This document shows positions 32,277 through 44,087 of a stretch of 64,000 nucleotides of DNA, in pieces. The number at the start of each line of letters is the position of its first letter. Positions within the stretch are counted from its first letter, which is position 1. The notes under the pieces are model-generated. The model saw only the letters and a list, made by a program, of their open reading frames with translations. It was not told the origin of the DNA and made no database searches. A program made the translations under genes and the position numbers. Source of the stretch: Parietaria judaica (Eukaryota > Streptophyta > Magnoliopsida > Rosales > Urticaceae); NCBI GenBank assembly GCA_954871525.1, contig OX940862.1, forward strand, positions 34,340,232-34,404,231. The letters run 5' to 3'.

Positions 32277-34677
32277 AAAAAATAAACATAGTCTAGGATA
32301 ATTTAACTTAAGGTACTTTTGAAGATAAAATCCCAAAAATATATATCCGGAAATATTTTATTTTAATTATTATTTAGTTAATTTAAATTATTAATCAGTA
32401 AATGTAAACCAAGTATTTAGTCATTAACAACCAAGATTTGATTAGCACGATTTTGGGCATGAATTGATACATGGAAATTGCAAAGTTGTGGTAATTATCT
32501 TGAATTTAACTAAAATATGTCCTGTTATTTTTGGCAAGTCCATTAATAAAAGATATATGCATTAATTTGTAATCTTCCAGAAATCGTTACTATAAGTCTA
32601 TAATAAGTGTGAATTAATCCGGACTATTGGCTCGAATAAATATGGACCGTTGGAGCATTTGATGGAACTTTATTTATCGTTAGTTTTACTTTGATATTTT
32701 GAGGGTTTTATTTATTACATATTAGGTTTTAATTATATTTTGCAATTAATAATTAATAATGGGCTTTAGGTTTAATTGTGTTAGTAGGCCTTAGGGGAAT
32801 TCTCGACTAGGGTTATAAGGGAGAAGAGAATGATTGTTTTTGGTGCTTTTAGTCTTGGTTGATTCCTAGAGAGCTCACGGGAGAGCACGAGCCGAGTTCT
32901 CGAAGGATCTGTGCCTTATTCGACTTGTGATTCTTTTCATGATTAACAAAACAACGGTAGTTCATCGCCTCGGTGAATTACTGTTTTTCCCAATTCAATC
33001 TACACTATTTGCTTCTATTTCTTTAGATTGTTGGGCAGAGGAATTCGATTTCCATCACATTTGTCTTGCAAATTATTGCCTAATTTAGAATCGAGACTTG
33101 TAGCCTATAAATACAAAACTTAAGATTCGCATTATATTTAAAAGCTTTTCTTGCTCAAAATTCGCATAAACCTAGTTAAGGGAATGTTTTTTCTCTCCAT
33201 CCTCTCTCTAGAAATCGGCCACAAGAAAGAAAGGAGGTTCCACTCGTGCAGCCCACGTTTCCATACGACGAAGTTTCGAATGATATATTGGAAGATAAGT
33301 GGTTGCTTTCCAAAGAAAAGAAGACGAGTTCTCTCCCCGGTGAAGCCGAGTTCTAGGCGTAGAAGGCATGGGCCTAAATCAAAGTTCGTTCATAAGTCCA
33401 CAATTGAAGCATGATCCAAGTATATTTATTGACACGCATAATTATTTAATATCTTAAATAGAAATATGAAAAGCATGAATTTTGATGAACTTAAAATTTG
33501 TGTAAATTATTTATCCGATCAAAATTCATTTCTAGGCTTGCTCGACCCTGAATGAAAATGGCTACCGAAAAAGATTGGCATGGGACAATTTTTCGGATAA
33601 AATACTTTTAAAGGTTACCCGAGTGTCGACAGATCCCATCCCAAGGAATTAATTTTTCAAGACATCACGAGGACTGTAGAAGTGCTATCAAAGTGATGCA
33701 AAACATAAAGATAAGATTTGGCTAAAACAACGAGGACATATTTTCTTCAGACATGATTGAGAAATCAAGTGAAGCTAATGAAAAAAATCACGATAATGAC
33801 TTGTGATATAACACAAGATAGACAATTGTAATAAAAATAATTAGTGAAGAAAAATGATAGTTGAGATCAAGGTTTTAAATATCGCTTGCCGATGTTGTTT
33901 CGCACTTTTCGTTTTACGGATGCTTGTCGATTTGTATCTCATAGGTAAATCGATGGATATGCCGATGGATATATCATTTCGCATATCTTCGAAAAAAGAT
34001 TTTCGATGGGCATGGCGATGGATATTCGAGAAATTTAATACCTTGGTTGAGATATCAATGAAAAGAGAAGCGAATAACTTGCTCCGATGTCATAAATTAA
34101 TAACTTTCTCTATTGTCGATTATAATAAATTAATTTATTTTTAGATATGTTGAAAGTTAAGAAGTCAAAACTAAGTCCATTTGTATCATTCTTCGATGCT
34201 TCTCTTTATCATTCTTCGTCGAATATCTTCTTGAAAACTTGATAAAATGTTTATTGAAAACTGCTTGTAACTTGTAAGGCAAAAAGTACGAGCAACAGAA
34301 AATTATTTTGATATTGATAATTTTATAAATTTTGTTTTCGAGTTTCAAACAGTTGGAATCTTAATTAAAGCCTTGTTGCATAAAGGTCCAATCAGCTTCT
34401 TAAACTTCTGATACAAGTAGAACTGTTGCGAGACTACGAAAAAAAGCACAAACACAACATAAAACACGCTTTTCAAAAGCCAAAAGTCTTCACAAAATAA
34501 TGATTTTTTAGGTCAAGTCTTATAATTTTAACCTTTTCTTCTACTTCTATTGCAAGTAGTTAACTAATAATGTATTAAAGCCATTATTGTTTCCACTTTT
34601 TTCTTTAATCTTTCAATAGCGACATATATTCTTGCAATTTAGACATTCCCAACGAAACGCTTGTCGTTTTCCATGTA
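32277..34677. other. Intergenic DNA with retroelement-like debris
   Basis: From about 32810 to 33060 the sequence resembles the transcribed end of an LTR (G/A-rich, GAGAGCTCACGGGAGAGCACG), but borders cannot be set. An 87-codon frame at 33151-33414 is rich in Lys and Arg and lacks known motifs. From 33890 to 34030 ATCGATGG-type words recur. No gene is called. Confidence 0.35.
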
Positions 34678-34686
34678 TTATATATA

Positions 34687-35134
34687 GGGACAATAGCGGC
34701 ATAAGTCTTCAATCTTTATTCAATTGGGGCGGCATAGCCCCAACCCCATTTAATAGCGGTATAAGTACCAAAAGATGATTTCCGTCCATATTTGAGTAAC
34801 GAAAGTAGTCAACGTTTGCGTGGTCAGCTTCTCGTCAACGTGGACGCCACGTAATCCGACATGTCACCATACATGTCATCCTCGCGTCATCAAATTTAAT
34901 GCAATCGCCATTAATTTTGCATTAAATTTGATGACGCGAGGATGACATGTATGGTGACATGTCGGATTACGTGGCGTCCACGTTGACGAGAAGCTGACCA
35001 CGCAAACGTTGACTACTTCCGTTAGTCAAATATGGACGAAAATCATCTTTTGGTACTTCTACCGCTATTAAATGAGGTTGGGGCTATGCCGCCTCAGTTG
35101 AGTAAAGATTGAGGACTTATGCCGCTATTATCCC
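34687..35134. mobile_element. Near-perfect palindromic MULE-type MITE, 448 bp
   Basis: The two halves are almost exact reverse complements about a centre near 34911 (CATTAATTTTGCATTAAATTTG region). The arms share GCGGCATAAGTC, AAGATGATTT, GTCAACGTTTGCGTGGTCAG and GATGACATGTATGGTGACAT. Flanks are a perfect 9-bp duplication, ttatatata (34678-34686 and 35135-35143). Termini GGGACAATAGCGG and GGGATAATAGCGG resemble those of the element at 516-2065. RNA from either strand would fold into a long hairpin. Confidence 0.92.
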
Positions 35135-35143
35135 TTATATATA

Positions 35144-36460
35144 TATTTCATCTAATCATTGTTGGTATTTTGTGGAATTGCAATTAATTTTTCTCCGTAT
35201 AAATATGACGTTATACATGTATGATGTATAATAGATATTGGATAATGTAATGTAAGCATGTGAATCCCAACATTCTGCAAAATACTTGCTTGGCTTTCAG
35301 GCATTGGATTTTGAGGTTTGAGGAAGGCGTAGTTCCCAAAAGTATATTTTCGACCACGGCGAAATTAATTAAAACATAAACTAGACTGAAAACTTAATGT
35401 CAAACTCCATCAGATAATTAAAATAAAAATGAGAGTTTATTAGAAAAAATGTCCATTTTAATAAAAACTTTTTTGGTAGTTTTTATAAAAAAAATGTACA
35501 AAATGAGTGTTTTGTATATATATATATATATTTTTAAATTATTATTTTTTAATTATACTGATTAAATATTCAAGATCGTTAAATTTTAAAAAAAAATCAA
35601 TATTTTGTTTTGTGTATCTCTTTATATCGCACGCACGAAATAAGAGGTATAAAAGGCTTAAATAAATCAACTATTGAAAATTTAAAAATATATCATGTTA
35701 TTTTTAAATACTTTTGTGAATTTTGTATTACATTATGTGTCCGAGTATGACCTAATTAAGATTAGGCGACGACCAAATCATGCACATGCTTTTGTAGTTG
35801 GTATAAATGGATAAGAAGGCACACAACACTAAATAAAAAAGGGGAAAATTAAGTAACTATATAGAGTTTGACTATATTTTTTTTATCCTAATTTTATTAA
35901 TTTAGTTTCTATGTCCTATTTGTTAATAGATAAAATATTATTCTTTGTTTCTCTAATTAATTTTCTTTTCCTATGCAGTTTTTACCAGTTTAGAAAATAT
36001 AAGCATAATAGCATATGAATCAATTTTTAGATTAGGGATATATTTTGCAGGGTTTCTACTGTCTAGTCATCAAAATAAAAATAGAACTAGAGAAAATATG
36101 GAAAACTACCTATGTTTTTTCTTTCAAATAGTGCAATATATTGTAAGTTTTTAAATTTTATGTTTTTTTCTTGAGATTGTTTGTATTAAATAATTTTCAC
36201 GTGTATGCCTAAAATCGAAGTATTTAACATGAGAAATTTCAAATACGAAAAAAGAAAAAAAATCAATCAAGACACATGAGATAAAATCAAGCGAACACAA
36301 TTTTCATGTCATTCAATATTTAAACAACGCATTTGAAAGCTTGAGCATATGCCAAACTTTTTTTCTTTAAAAATAGTTAGATATTTCTGCCGCAAATACC
36401 TGAAAAAATGAATCGTTTGGGTGTAATCATCATCTCGGAAGGGCATATTGGGAAAGAAAA
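35144..36460. other. AT-rich intergenic DNA upstream of CHIP
   Basis: No coding signal or bounded transposon was found; a short (TA)n tract lies at about 35515-35530. Confidence 0.45.
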
Positions 36461-36465
36461 ATGAT

Positions 36466-36530
36466 CACGTGACTATTCCCGGCCTTGAGAGCCAATGAGA
36501 GATCGCGTTGAGACGGCACGTGACCATTCC
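36466..36530 (+). promoter_or_regulatory. Paired G-box elements in the CHIP promoter
   Basis: CACGTGACTATTCCC (from 36466) and CACGTGACCATTCCC (from 36517) are 51 bp apart and differ by one base. Each holds a palindromic CACGTG G-box, bound by bZIP and bHLH factors. A CCAAT word lies between them (about 36492) and a TATA-like CTTATATTA just after (about 36536). Position about 270-330 bp before the ATG supports a promoter role. Confidence 0.6.
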
Positions 36531-36794
36531 CCACCCTTATATTACGGGATTACCCTTCCTGCAATGGCTTCTTCTCGCGTTGAAATTTCTTGTCGTCAAG
36601 GGCTTCTTCAAAACTCAAATTCTTTCCTCAAAAAAAAAAAAAAAAACCTCAAAATCTGAACATATTCAATCGTCTGTATAATATATATATATGTGTATTA
36701 TATGTGTGTGTTCAATTTCATCGTTGTGTAATCCCATAGCAGACCAGACCAGACAGAGGAGAAGCAAGATCGTTTCCATTTGGGGAATCCAGAA

Positions 36795-37108
36795 ATGGGG
36801 GTGAATGTAGCACTGTCTTCCGTCAACCTCGCCGAGCAGCTTCGGAAGGACGGAAACCACTATTTCAAGAAGGATCGCTTCGGAGCCGCCATTGATGCCT
36901 ACACGGAGGTTCCTTCTCTTCTCTGAGGATCGTTTCCCCTGCGATTTAGCGCTTCTCTTCGCTTTCTGCTGATTAATTTTTTTTGGGGATTTCGCGTGTG
37001 CAGGCGATTACTCTCTGCCCTAACGTTCCTGTGTATCTGACGAACCGAGCTCTGTGCCATCTCAAGCGGAAGTATGTACGACCTTGAACCGATGATGTTA
37101 AGATGAAT

Positions 37109-37165
<57 letters not shown>

Positions 37166-38369
37166 AGGTTTGATATCAATTTGTGATCGTAATTCATGAT
37201 TACATGAATTTCAGCGATTGGACAAAAGTGGAAGAGGATTGTCGGAAGGCCATTCAGCTTGATAACGATACCGTGAAGGTAAGGATCTCACTTCGCTTGA
37301 GTTTCAGCTTGATTGGGTTTAGAGTGTTGATCATCAGGCTTTTGGGTTTTTACCCATTGATTTGTGTATATTTCTTGAATTGAAGCTTCATTCTTTCTTT
37401 CTTGCATTTAGGGTCACTACTTTTTGGGACTTGCGTTGCTACAGAAAGAGGAATTTTCGGAAGGGATTAAGCAGTTGGAAAAGGTACGGTGCGCTTAGAC
37501 TGAGCCATAATCTCGTGGTTTTGTTGGACTCGTCGAGGGGTTTGTCTAACATTGTTCTACTATTACCTTCTTGTGTAGGCTTTGGATCTTGGAAGAGGTG
37601 CCGATCCGCAGGGTTACATGGTTGAGGAGATCTGGCAAGAGCTCGGAAAAGCGAAATACAGAGAGTGGGAGCACGTATCTACCCAGCGTTCGTGGGATTT
37701 GCAAAGTTTGAAGTATAAGATTTTGAATTTTGAATTGAGACCTTGATTTTACTGCTCTTTCTATCCTAAGCCGCTCAGTAATTCATTTTTGTGTGTGTGT
37801 GTGATGTAGAATCGCTTGTGAAACTGCTCTTAAACAGAAACACATGCTTGAGGATTTCGAAACAGATGGGGTCTCAGACGAAGTTTCTGCTTCTCGGTCG
37901 GAACGTTTTAAGTCTCTGGATAAAGTGTTTGAAATAGCTGCAGAACCGGACACACCAGCAGAAGTAATTATTCGGTTATTTATGTACTTTTTGTATTTAA
38001 TTTTGTGAAAAATGTTAACCATGTATCTGATGAAGACTCTAACTAAATAATATTAGGTGCCGGATTATCTGTGTTGCAAAATCACGCTCGATATATTCCG
38101 TGACCCTGTCATCACTCCTAGTGGAATCACGTACGAGCGTTCCGTGATTGTGGATCATCTCGAGAAGGTAATGTGTTTGATTTGTACGCTTTTCAGTTTG
38201 GCTGACATGTTTATGCTCGCTTACTCTCTTATATTGAAATCAGGTGGGTAAATTCGATCCAGTTACACGCGAGCTTCTGAAGGAATCCCAGCTCGTCCCG
38301 AACTTGGCGATCAAGGAAGCTGTTCAGAATTTTCTAGCTAAACATGGCTGGGCGTATAGAACTGACTGA
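36795..38369 (+). CDS. CHIP: CHIP co-chaperone E3 ubiquitin ligase (TPR plus U-box)
   Basis: Eight exons (36795-36908, 37004-37071, 37215-37278, 37412-37483, 37579-37712, 37810-37963, 38057-38167, 38244-38369) join in phase to 280 aa; Arabidopsis CHIP is about 278 aa. Residues 1-110 form three TPR motifs ([60 protein letters not shown]) that grip the C-terminal EEVD of Hsp70/Hsp90. A charged helical linker follows, then a U-box from about 203 to 276 ([20 protein letters not shown] through FLAKHGW), which recruits the ubiquitin-conjugating enzyme without zinc. Known role: ubiquitination of chaperone-bound misfolded proteins in the cytosol. The start is the only Met before the TPR. Intron 2 carries a (TA)n tract. 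The paired G-boxes upstream suggest stress or light control. Confidence 0.95.
37110..37162. repeat. (AT)n microsatellite in CHIP intron 2
   Basis: About 26 AT units 52 bp before the exon 3 acceptor; likely polymorphic. Confidence 0.95.
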
Positions 38370-39762
38370 AGTCTGTTTGGTTCTCGAGAATATTTTGGAA
38401 TGGGTGTCGCGCAAAAGGGGTCGGGTGTTTGCTATCTGGTTGTTTTCCATGCATCTGGTGCTTAATGTCATTTAAATGACCTGAGCAGATGGTATGCTTA
38501 GAACCAGATGCTTTAGACCTTGTACAGATTGGTGAACGTAGTTTCTTGACTCGTCGAGCTACTATTCGAATGCGATTTCAAAGGTTGAGATTCGCTTGTT
38601 ACGTGCTCAATCCATTGTACAGATTTATCTCGTTGCAGCGTGTAATTTAGTTTCGGACCTGCCGTTGAAGTCATTTTAGTGCTTGTTGACGAGTTTTGGA
38701 CTTTCAAATCCCAGAATTATGACATAGTTCTGACATTTGCATAATTGCATAATACAGGATCAAGCAGTTATCATCTTAGGATGTAGAATAAGAAGACTAG
38801 TTTAATCTGGTCAGCTTGGTTAAATTGTGCCCAGCAAAAACCCTTCCAAGTTGTGTTCTACTTTTCTTGGATGAGTCCAAAGCTTCTACATTGCCCATTC
38901 TTTTTCTCACAAAATGACCTAAAAGGGTAGCTAAACAAGAAGCTGACGTCGTTGAAATCAGTGTTCCAACTTTGAAGAACCACGTTAACTCGGGGTTGCG
39001 TTGGTGGTCCCTGTAAATTTGGAGTCACTGATACGGCAGCACTTCCGGTAGCATGTAAAAAACAATAATAATATGAAAATTTAACTTTTTAATAAAAAAA
39101 TCTTAAAGTACTTTAATTTTAATTCTTAATGATTACAAATATTAATATTTAACGTAATACATGTAAGTAGTTGGTTAACCTATAAAAATTGATCCGTACA
39201 TATGGTAATTGATTTATTAAAAGAAAAACCGATTAACTTGTAACCCGTCGTCACTCGTCAACGCATAATAGATTTGTAAACTTGTATGAATTACCAAACT
39301 AGAATTTTGCTCTCACTAGGACTCGTTGTACTAGCAAATGAGATGGTTGAATCTGTAATTACCGAACTTAAACAGTTACTTACAGATAACTTGTAATGCA
39401 CGTAATCTTCAGTTTCAAGATTGAGCATGTCATAGATTCTAGACTTGTGGAATATCATCCTTATGGGAAGCTTCATGATCATTTCTTTAATCAGATTAAG
39501 CATATGCAATATATCTTTAAGCTTGTTATCTAGGATATTTTTAGTTCGAAATTTTCTCCTTACCTTAGAGATTATATCCCTTACAATATGTAATTCCTAG
39601 AGTATTTTGTGATGTCTAATTGCTTTGAGAATTACAAAGATTGCTACTCTCGACTTCATTTGAATTTGGGTACTTAAATAAATTCATTATATGGATTTCT
39701 AATATTAGTCTAAGTTTACCTAAAACTTATGTCACTGAATGATTCAAAAGAGTCCTCTTTTA
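38370..39762. other. CHIP 3' region and intergenic DNA
   Basis: The first few hundred bases are presumed 3' UTR. The rest is AT-rich with no gene; an open frame at 39291-39509 (minus) shows no recognisable domain. Confidence 0.45.
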
Positions 39763-40050
39763 TTACAACAAATAATTCTCCGTAGAATTTGCATAGGCTT
39801 TCTTTAGATGGGTTTTAAAGCGAGCCAAATCGATTGTAACATTTTGTTCCTTCAAGTAAATATCCATTTTGGACCATCCTTTGCCTTGGAAGCCCACTGG
39901 GTCTTTGATCATAATACTTTCTGGGCCAAACTTGTCCACCAAACTACTCTCATGGGCTTCAATCTTGTACTCCGAGCCCAAATCTCTGGCGGGCCTCCCG
40001 AAACACACCTCCGCCGACCACGTGGCACCACCTGGATGAGCATTGAACCA
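39763..40050 (-). pseudogene. Orphan last exon of an unrecognised protein
   Basis: On the minus strand, a TTTATTAG acceptor near 40051 is followed by an open frame reading AWFNAHPGGATWSAEVCFGR, then LGSEYKIEAHESSLVDKFGP, then DPVGFQGKGWSKMDIYLKEQ and a stop at 39763. Codon composition and the balanced amino acid mix look like a real exon. About 190 bp upstream a Met frame (MEIDGIWFTST) stops at once, and no other upstream exon is evident, so the gene appears truncated. I do not recognise the family. Confidence 0.45.
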
Positions 40051-40084
40051 GGCCTAATAAAATTTACTACATGAAGAACAAAGA

Positions 40085-40904
40085 TAATCAGGAAACTTTC
40101 TCTGGAACCGCTGTTTGTAACTTGTTGACCAATGGGTTAACTTTGTGACTTGTTTACCGACTTTTACAGCTTTGACAAGTGTTGGTGAATGCAAGATTCC
40201 CTTGCTAGGTTGACGTGAACCAAATCCCGTCAATTTCCATCTCAAAAGACAACACTCTATCCTAAGCTTTGTGAAGAACAATAAAAACGATTTTGTGAAG
40301 CTCTAAAAAAAAAAAAAAAAAAAAAAAAAACCAAACAAATTGAAGCATTTTTAGGGTAATTGGCCTAAATATTGTCGATCGATGCGAGTTTTTCTAGCTC
40401 GAGAAACTCGCACTGATCGAGAATAACAATCTCAACCACGAGCTAAACTCTTGTCAAATACCTATAAATTTTAATCTCAGAACGACCAACCATGGTTGCA
40501 CGAGTAACTTTGAACTTGGTTGTAATCACAACAAGAGATGTAAGTACAACAAAATAGGCATAAGTAATGTAACCTTTTTTTTTTTAGGCATGCACATAGT
40601 CTAAAAATAAGGTGTGACATAAGGTGAATTTATTCCTAATGAATTCAAAAGAGTTTCTTGATCAAGCAATCTACTTGGTGTCTTATGAGTTCAAAAGAAA
40701 ATTTTGAGCAGGCAATCAATTTCTAGATAATTAATTTAACGACACTCAATGGTTGTCACTTGTCAATATAAATGTACATTAGATATTCTTTTGGAGTCAT
40801 ATCCAGTTTTCATACAAGCTTATAAGAACATTGTGTAGATATTTACTTGCTTAGAATTTAATCAGCTCTGTACAAATTGAGTAATGCATAATCTTTTTTT
40901 CTTT
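40085..40904. other. Intergenic DNA, no gene seen
   Basis: Includes a long poly-A run at about 40304-40330 that may be the tail of an old retroposed sequence. No coding signal. Confidence 0.4.
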
Positions 40905-41106
40905 TTGAATGGGGTGACACTATCGGCCAAGGTTACAATGCACTTTTGCATGACTTAGATATATTCAGTGTAAGAACAGGTGGTACTATTGGCCAAGTTT
41001 ACAATAATGTAAATGGGGCACTCATTTGAGACCTATGAGAGTTTAAACCCATGACTAATTGAATAGAGGAGTGGTGAGAGTTACCACTTGGCCAAGCAAG
41101 CTTGGT
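40905..41106 (-). mobile_element. tRNA-derived SINE, copy 2
   Basis: On the minus strand TGGCCAAGTGG (41084-41094) is a full A-box match and GGTTTAAACTC (41039-41049) a decayed B box. The copy ends in an A-rich tail, seen as CTTTTTTTCTTTTT on the plus strand at 40893-40906. Its tail region has a partial duplication: GCCAAGGTTACAAT and GCCAAGTTTACAAT. Confidence 0.65.
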
Positions 41107-41495
41107 TGAGTAATGCATAATCATAACCGTGATATTCCGGTTTAGAGCAGCTCTAGTCAAACGTCAAAAAGTGTTTTTACCCAATCGACCTTCAAAACCC
41201 ACGCTATTATACATGTCCGGTCTAATAATTTTCGAAACCTTGGACTAAAAAATAAACTAAAAGTGTATAAATTCTCACGACGCATTTTCAATAAGATATA
41301 TGAATTTTTTTCATAGCAAATAGTATACAGAATAATTTATTGTGGGGACCTTGAGCGATGATTCGATTTTTATTTTTTAAATAAGGTCGGCCCTTCTATT
41401 ACAATGTGGATTAACAATCTTTAACTGAGCAACATACTATAACGGCCCTTCTATTAAAAACCAGTTTGTTAATCCGTGATATGTTCCTGCTAATA

Positions 41496-41526
<31 letters not shown>

Positions 41527-43204
41527 GATATATTGAATTTTAATCAACATAGAATAAAAAATAAAGGAACAAAGATTGGCGTCAGTTTTCATTGGCCCCG
41601 TTTCTCACAACTTAATTTATAAAAAAATTGTTTATAAACTCAGTTTAAGAATAAAACAATTTTTTGACAAGTATTTGGTAAACTGTTTATAAAACAGTCG
41701 TTGTTGGTAGCAGAAAATGATTTAGCGTTACGAAAAAAAAAATTAGGCTAAAAAGATTACGATAGATTAAAGCCGTATTTCTGTTTTATATATAAAAAAA
41801 AAACTAAAAGCTACGAATTTTAACTTTTACAATACATGTACAAAAATCTAAAATCACTTTTGTGTTTTTTGCAAAAGCAATTTTACCAAACATTTGAAAA
41901 ACAGTTTAATTTATTTTAAATAAGCCAGACCGTTGTTAGTTTCCTACTTTCCTTGCCAAGAAATTGGATGAAAAAGGCACGTGATAAAACCAAGAAAAGG
42001 CCAACATATATTGAATTGATTTCAAATATATGTAAGCCGCAAAAATTAGTCTCTACGAATAAGTTTAGGTCTACCAACAAAACTGCATTTAAGACTCATG
42101 TCTCTTGCCTCATCATTGGCCTAAAACGACAATTGTTTCTCTCCAAGTCATTGTAAGGTCTCATTGCTTCCTCTCAAACCAAACCCAAAAGTTTATATAT
42201 ATATATATATATTATATATATATATATATATATTTGTTGCTGTGTGTTTGGGAAGATATTCTAGAGTGACAAGTTAGAGTAATCTACGCAAATACTCCCA
42301 AACTTGTTGAGAGGTGTACAAATGCCCCTCTAAGCTCAAAATACTGGCCATTGGATTATTTTCCCTGAATTCATGTTTTTTGTGCCAAAACATTGTGTAA
42401 CTTTTATTTATTTGTTAACTCTTTCCTTCACGTGGTTTATTTAAAAATCCGAAGGTCATTTAAGAGCAGAGACGATCTATACCGAAATAGTGCCACCGAG
42501 ACTCACAGGCGGAAAAAGGCCATTGACAAAGTAGTCCTCCCAATGACAAAGAAGACTTCTAAATGGCGAAAAACTTGCACGATTACGTGATCTAACGTTA
42601 AACCTGTTTTCGCACGATCATTTTTGTACATCCCAACGGGTTTTGGGGATATTTCTTTCTTTTGCTTTCTAATTTGTGCTTGCACGTTTAGAAAGGCGTT
42701 TGTGTAATTGGGCACAAGGGAATCTAACTGGCACCACAAAATTGGTGATTTCAATCCCAAAGGGTAATTTTCATTGGAGGGGTTGGCTTAAATTGAGTAG
42801 GCAATCCTCATGTCACCTCCAAAGGGCCAGCACATAACTAAAACCACGTCTCATTCTTCATCTTATCACATCATGAACCCACAATAATTCACTAATAAGA
42901 CACTTTTGCCACCTATATACATATCCTTATACCTCACAAATTGAGGGAAATAAAAGCTTCTTCTCATAATACTATCAATAATGGAATGAGATTATACCAA
43001 CATATAGCGAAAAGAAAACCCTAATTCTGGTTGATGGGGTAGAAGACTGGCCAAAATGTCCCCTGATAATTGGCTTTTGGCTAATCATAATAAAGGCCAA
43101 CTGCCACATGGGAGACCATTTGGTGCTCTCTCTTTTCTTTTTTTCTTTTTTTATTTCAAAAATCTAGAATATTGACAAGTGTGTCACTATAAGCTCTTGA
43201 AGTA
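41107..43204. other. AT-rich intergenic DNA
   Basis: Contains (TA)n tracts at about 41499-41526 and 42194-42233. The segment 41590-41910 has GTTTATAAAACAGT-like inverted words and may be a decayed MITE. Open frames at 41953-42156 and 42393-42590 lack recognisable domains. Confidence 0.4.
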
Positions 43205-43209
43205 GTTCT

Positions 43210-44006
43210 TGAAAAACTGTCTTTACTTGACAGTTTAGTGCAGTTTCATGTTTGGCAGTATTGTTGATCATATGCGTGGTCATACCTACGATTTCCTTAT
43301 CCATAGAGCGGAATTGGTCCGTTTCGGTTGAGATATTTAAGGAATTCGTTCTCCCTTATCTGCTTGTCAAATATGAGAGTTAAATGAGCTGGATAAATTC
43401 GAATTATTGAGGAAATACTTAGTCAAGGAAAGACTAAGTAAAAAGCCTTAAAATGAGGAAGAATTGGTTATCTTGTTGAGAGCTTTTGGGGATCTATTTA
43501 AACTGATCTAGGGCTCTCAATTTCGTTCATCCTTTCAGCCATAAAGTGAGAGAAAATCGTTCAGAGCTACAGAGAGCATTCTAGGCATTTTCTCACAATT
43601 TCCAAGGATCGTTCGTTGGCGTTTTCTTCCCGAGAAGAAGTCTGAAGAGGTCTGAAGCACTTCACTATCGTCAACGGAGTTGTGCATACTTGCACAGATC
43701 GACACTCGCCGGAAGTCGCCTTACCCGCTTGCCGAGCCGCCGTGTCGTCGTCTTAATCAGCAGGTTACAAGTCTGGTTACATCGCTGGTCGCACTGGTTA
43801 GAGTGTATTTTCCAGTTTGTTGTTCGGTGAACAAATCGATTGTGTAACGTCCATCTTGTAATTATCAATGTTGATTAATCTGGGTGAGGGCCCCGCAGAG
43901 TAGATAGGTATCGAACTGCGTTAACAAAACATCGCGTGTGTCTCTTTATTTTTGCGTACGTTTATTTGTCGTTATTTTCCGCATAACCGAAGAACGTGAC
44001 GTTTCA
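43210..44006 (+). repeat. 5' LTR of the gag-only Copia element
   Basis: TGAAAAACTG...GACGTTTCA. A possible TATA word, CTATTTAAAC, lies at about 43493. It contains a fortuitous 65-codon minus frame that is duplicated in the other LTR. Confidence 0.93.
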
Positions 44007-44008
44007 AT

Positions 44009-44020
44009 TGGTATCAGAGC
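44009..44020 (+). promoter_or_regulatory. Primer-binding site (initiator tRNA-Met type)
   Basis: TGGTATCAGAGC two bases after the 5' LTR; the standard site in plant Copia elements. Confidence 0.9.
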
Positions 44021-44087
44021 TTGTCGCTGCAATATATTTCTTTGATTTCAAAGGCAGCGGAAAGATCTAGGTGTTCTTCGAATCACG

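Noticed and set aside
33151..33414. 87-codon Lys/Arg-rich frame
   Set aside because: No domain, no splice context and located in retroelement-like debris.
41578..41910. Possible MITE with GTTTATAAAACAGT words
   Set aside because: No alignable terminal repeats or target duplication could be set.
43671..43868. 65-codon frame seen twice (also 47536-47733)
   Set aside because: It is an antisense frame inside the duplicated LTR, not a gene pair.
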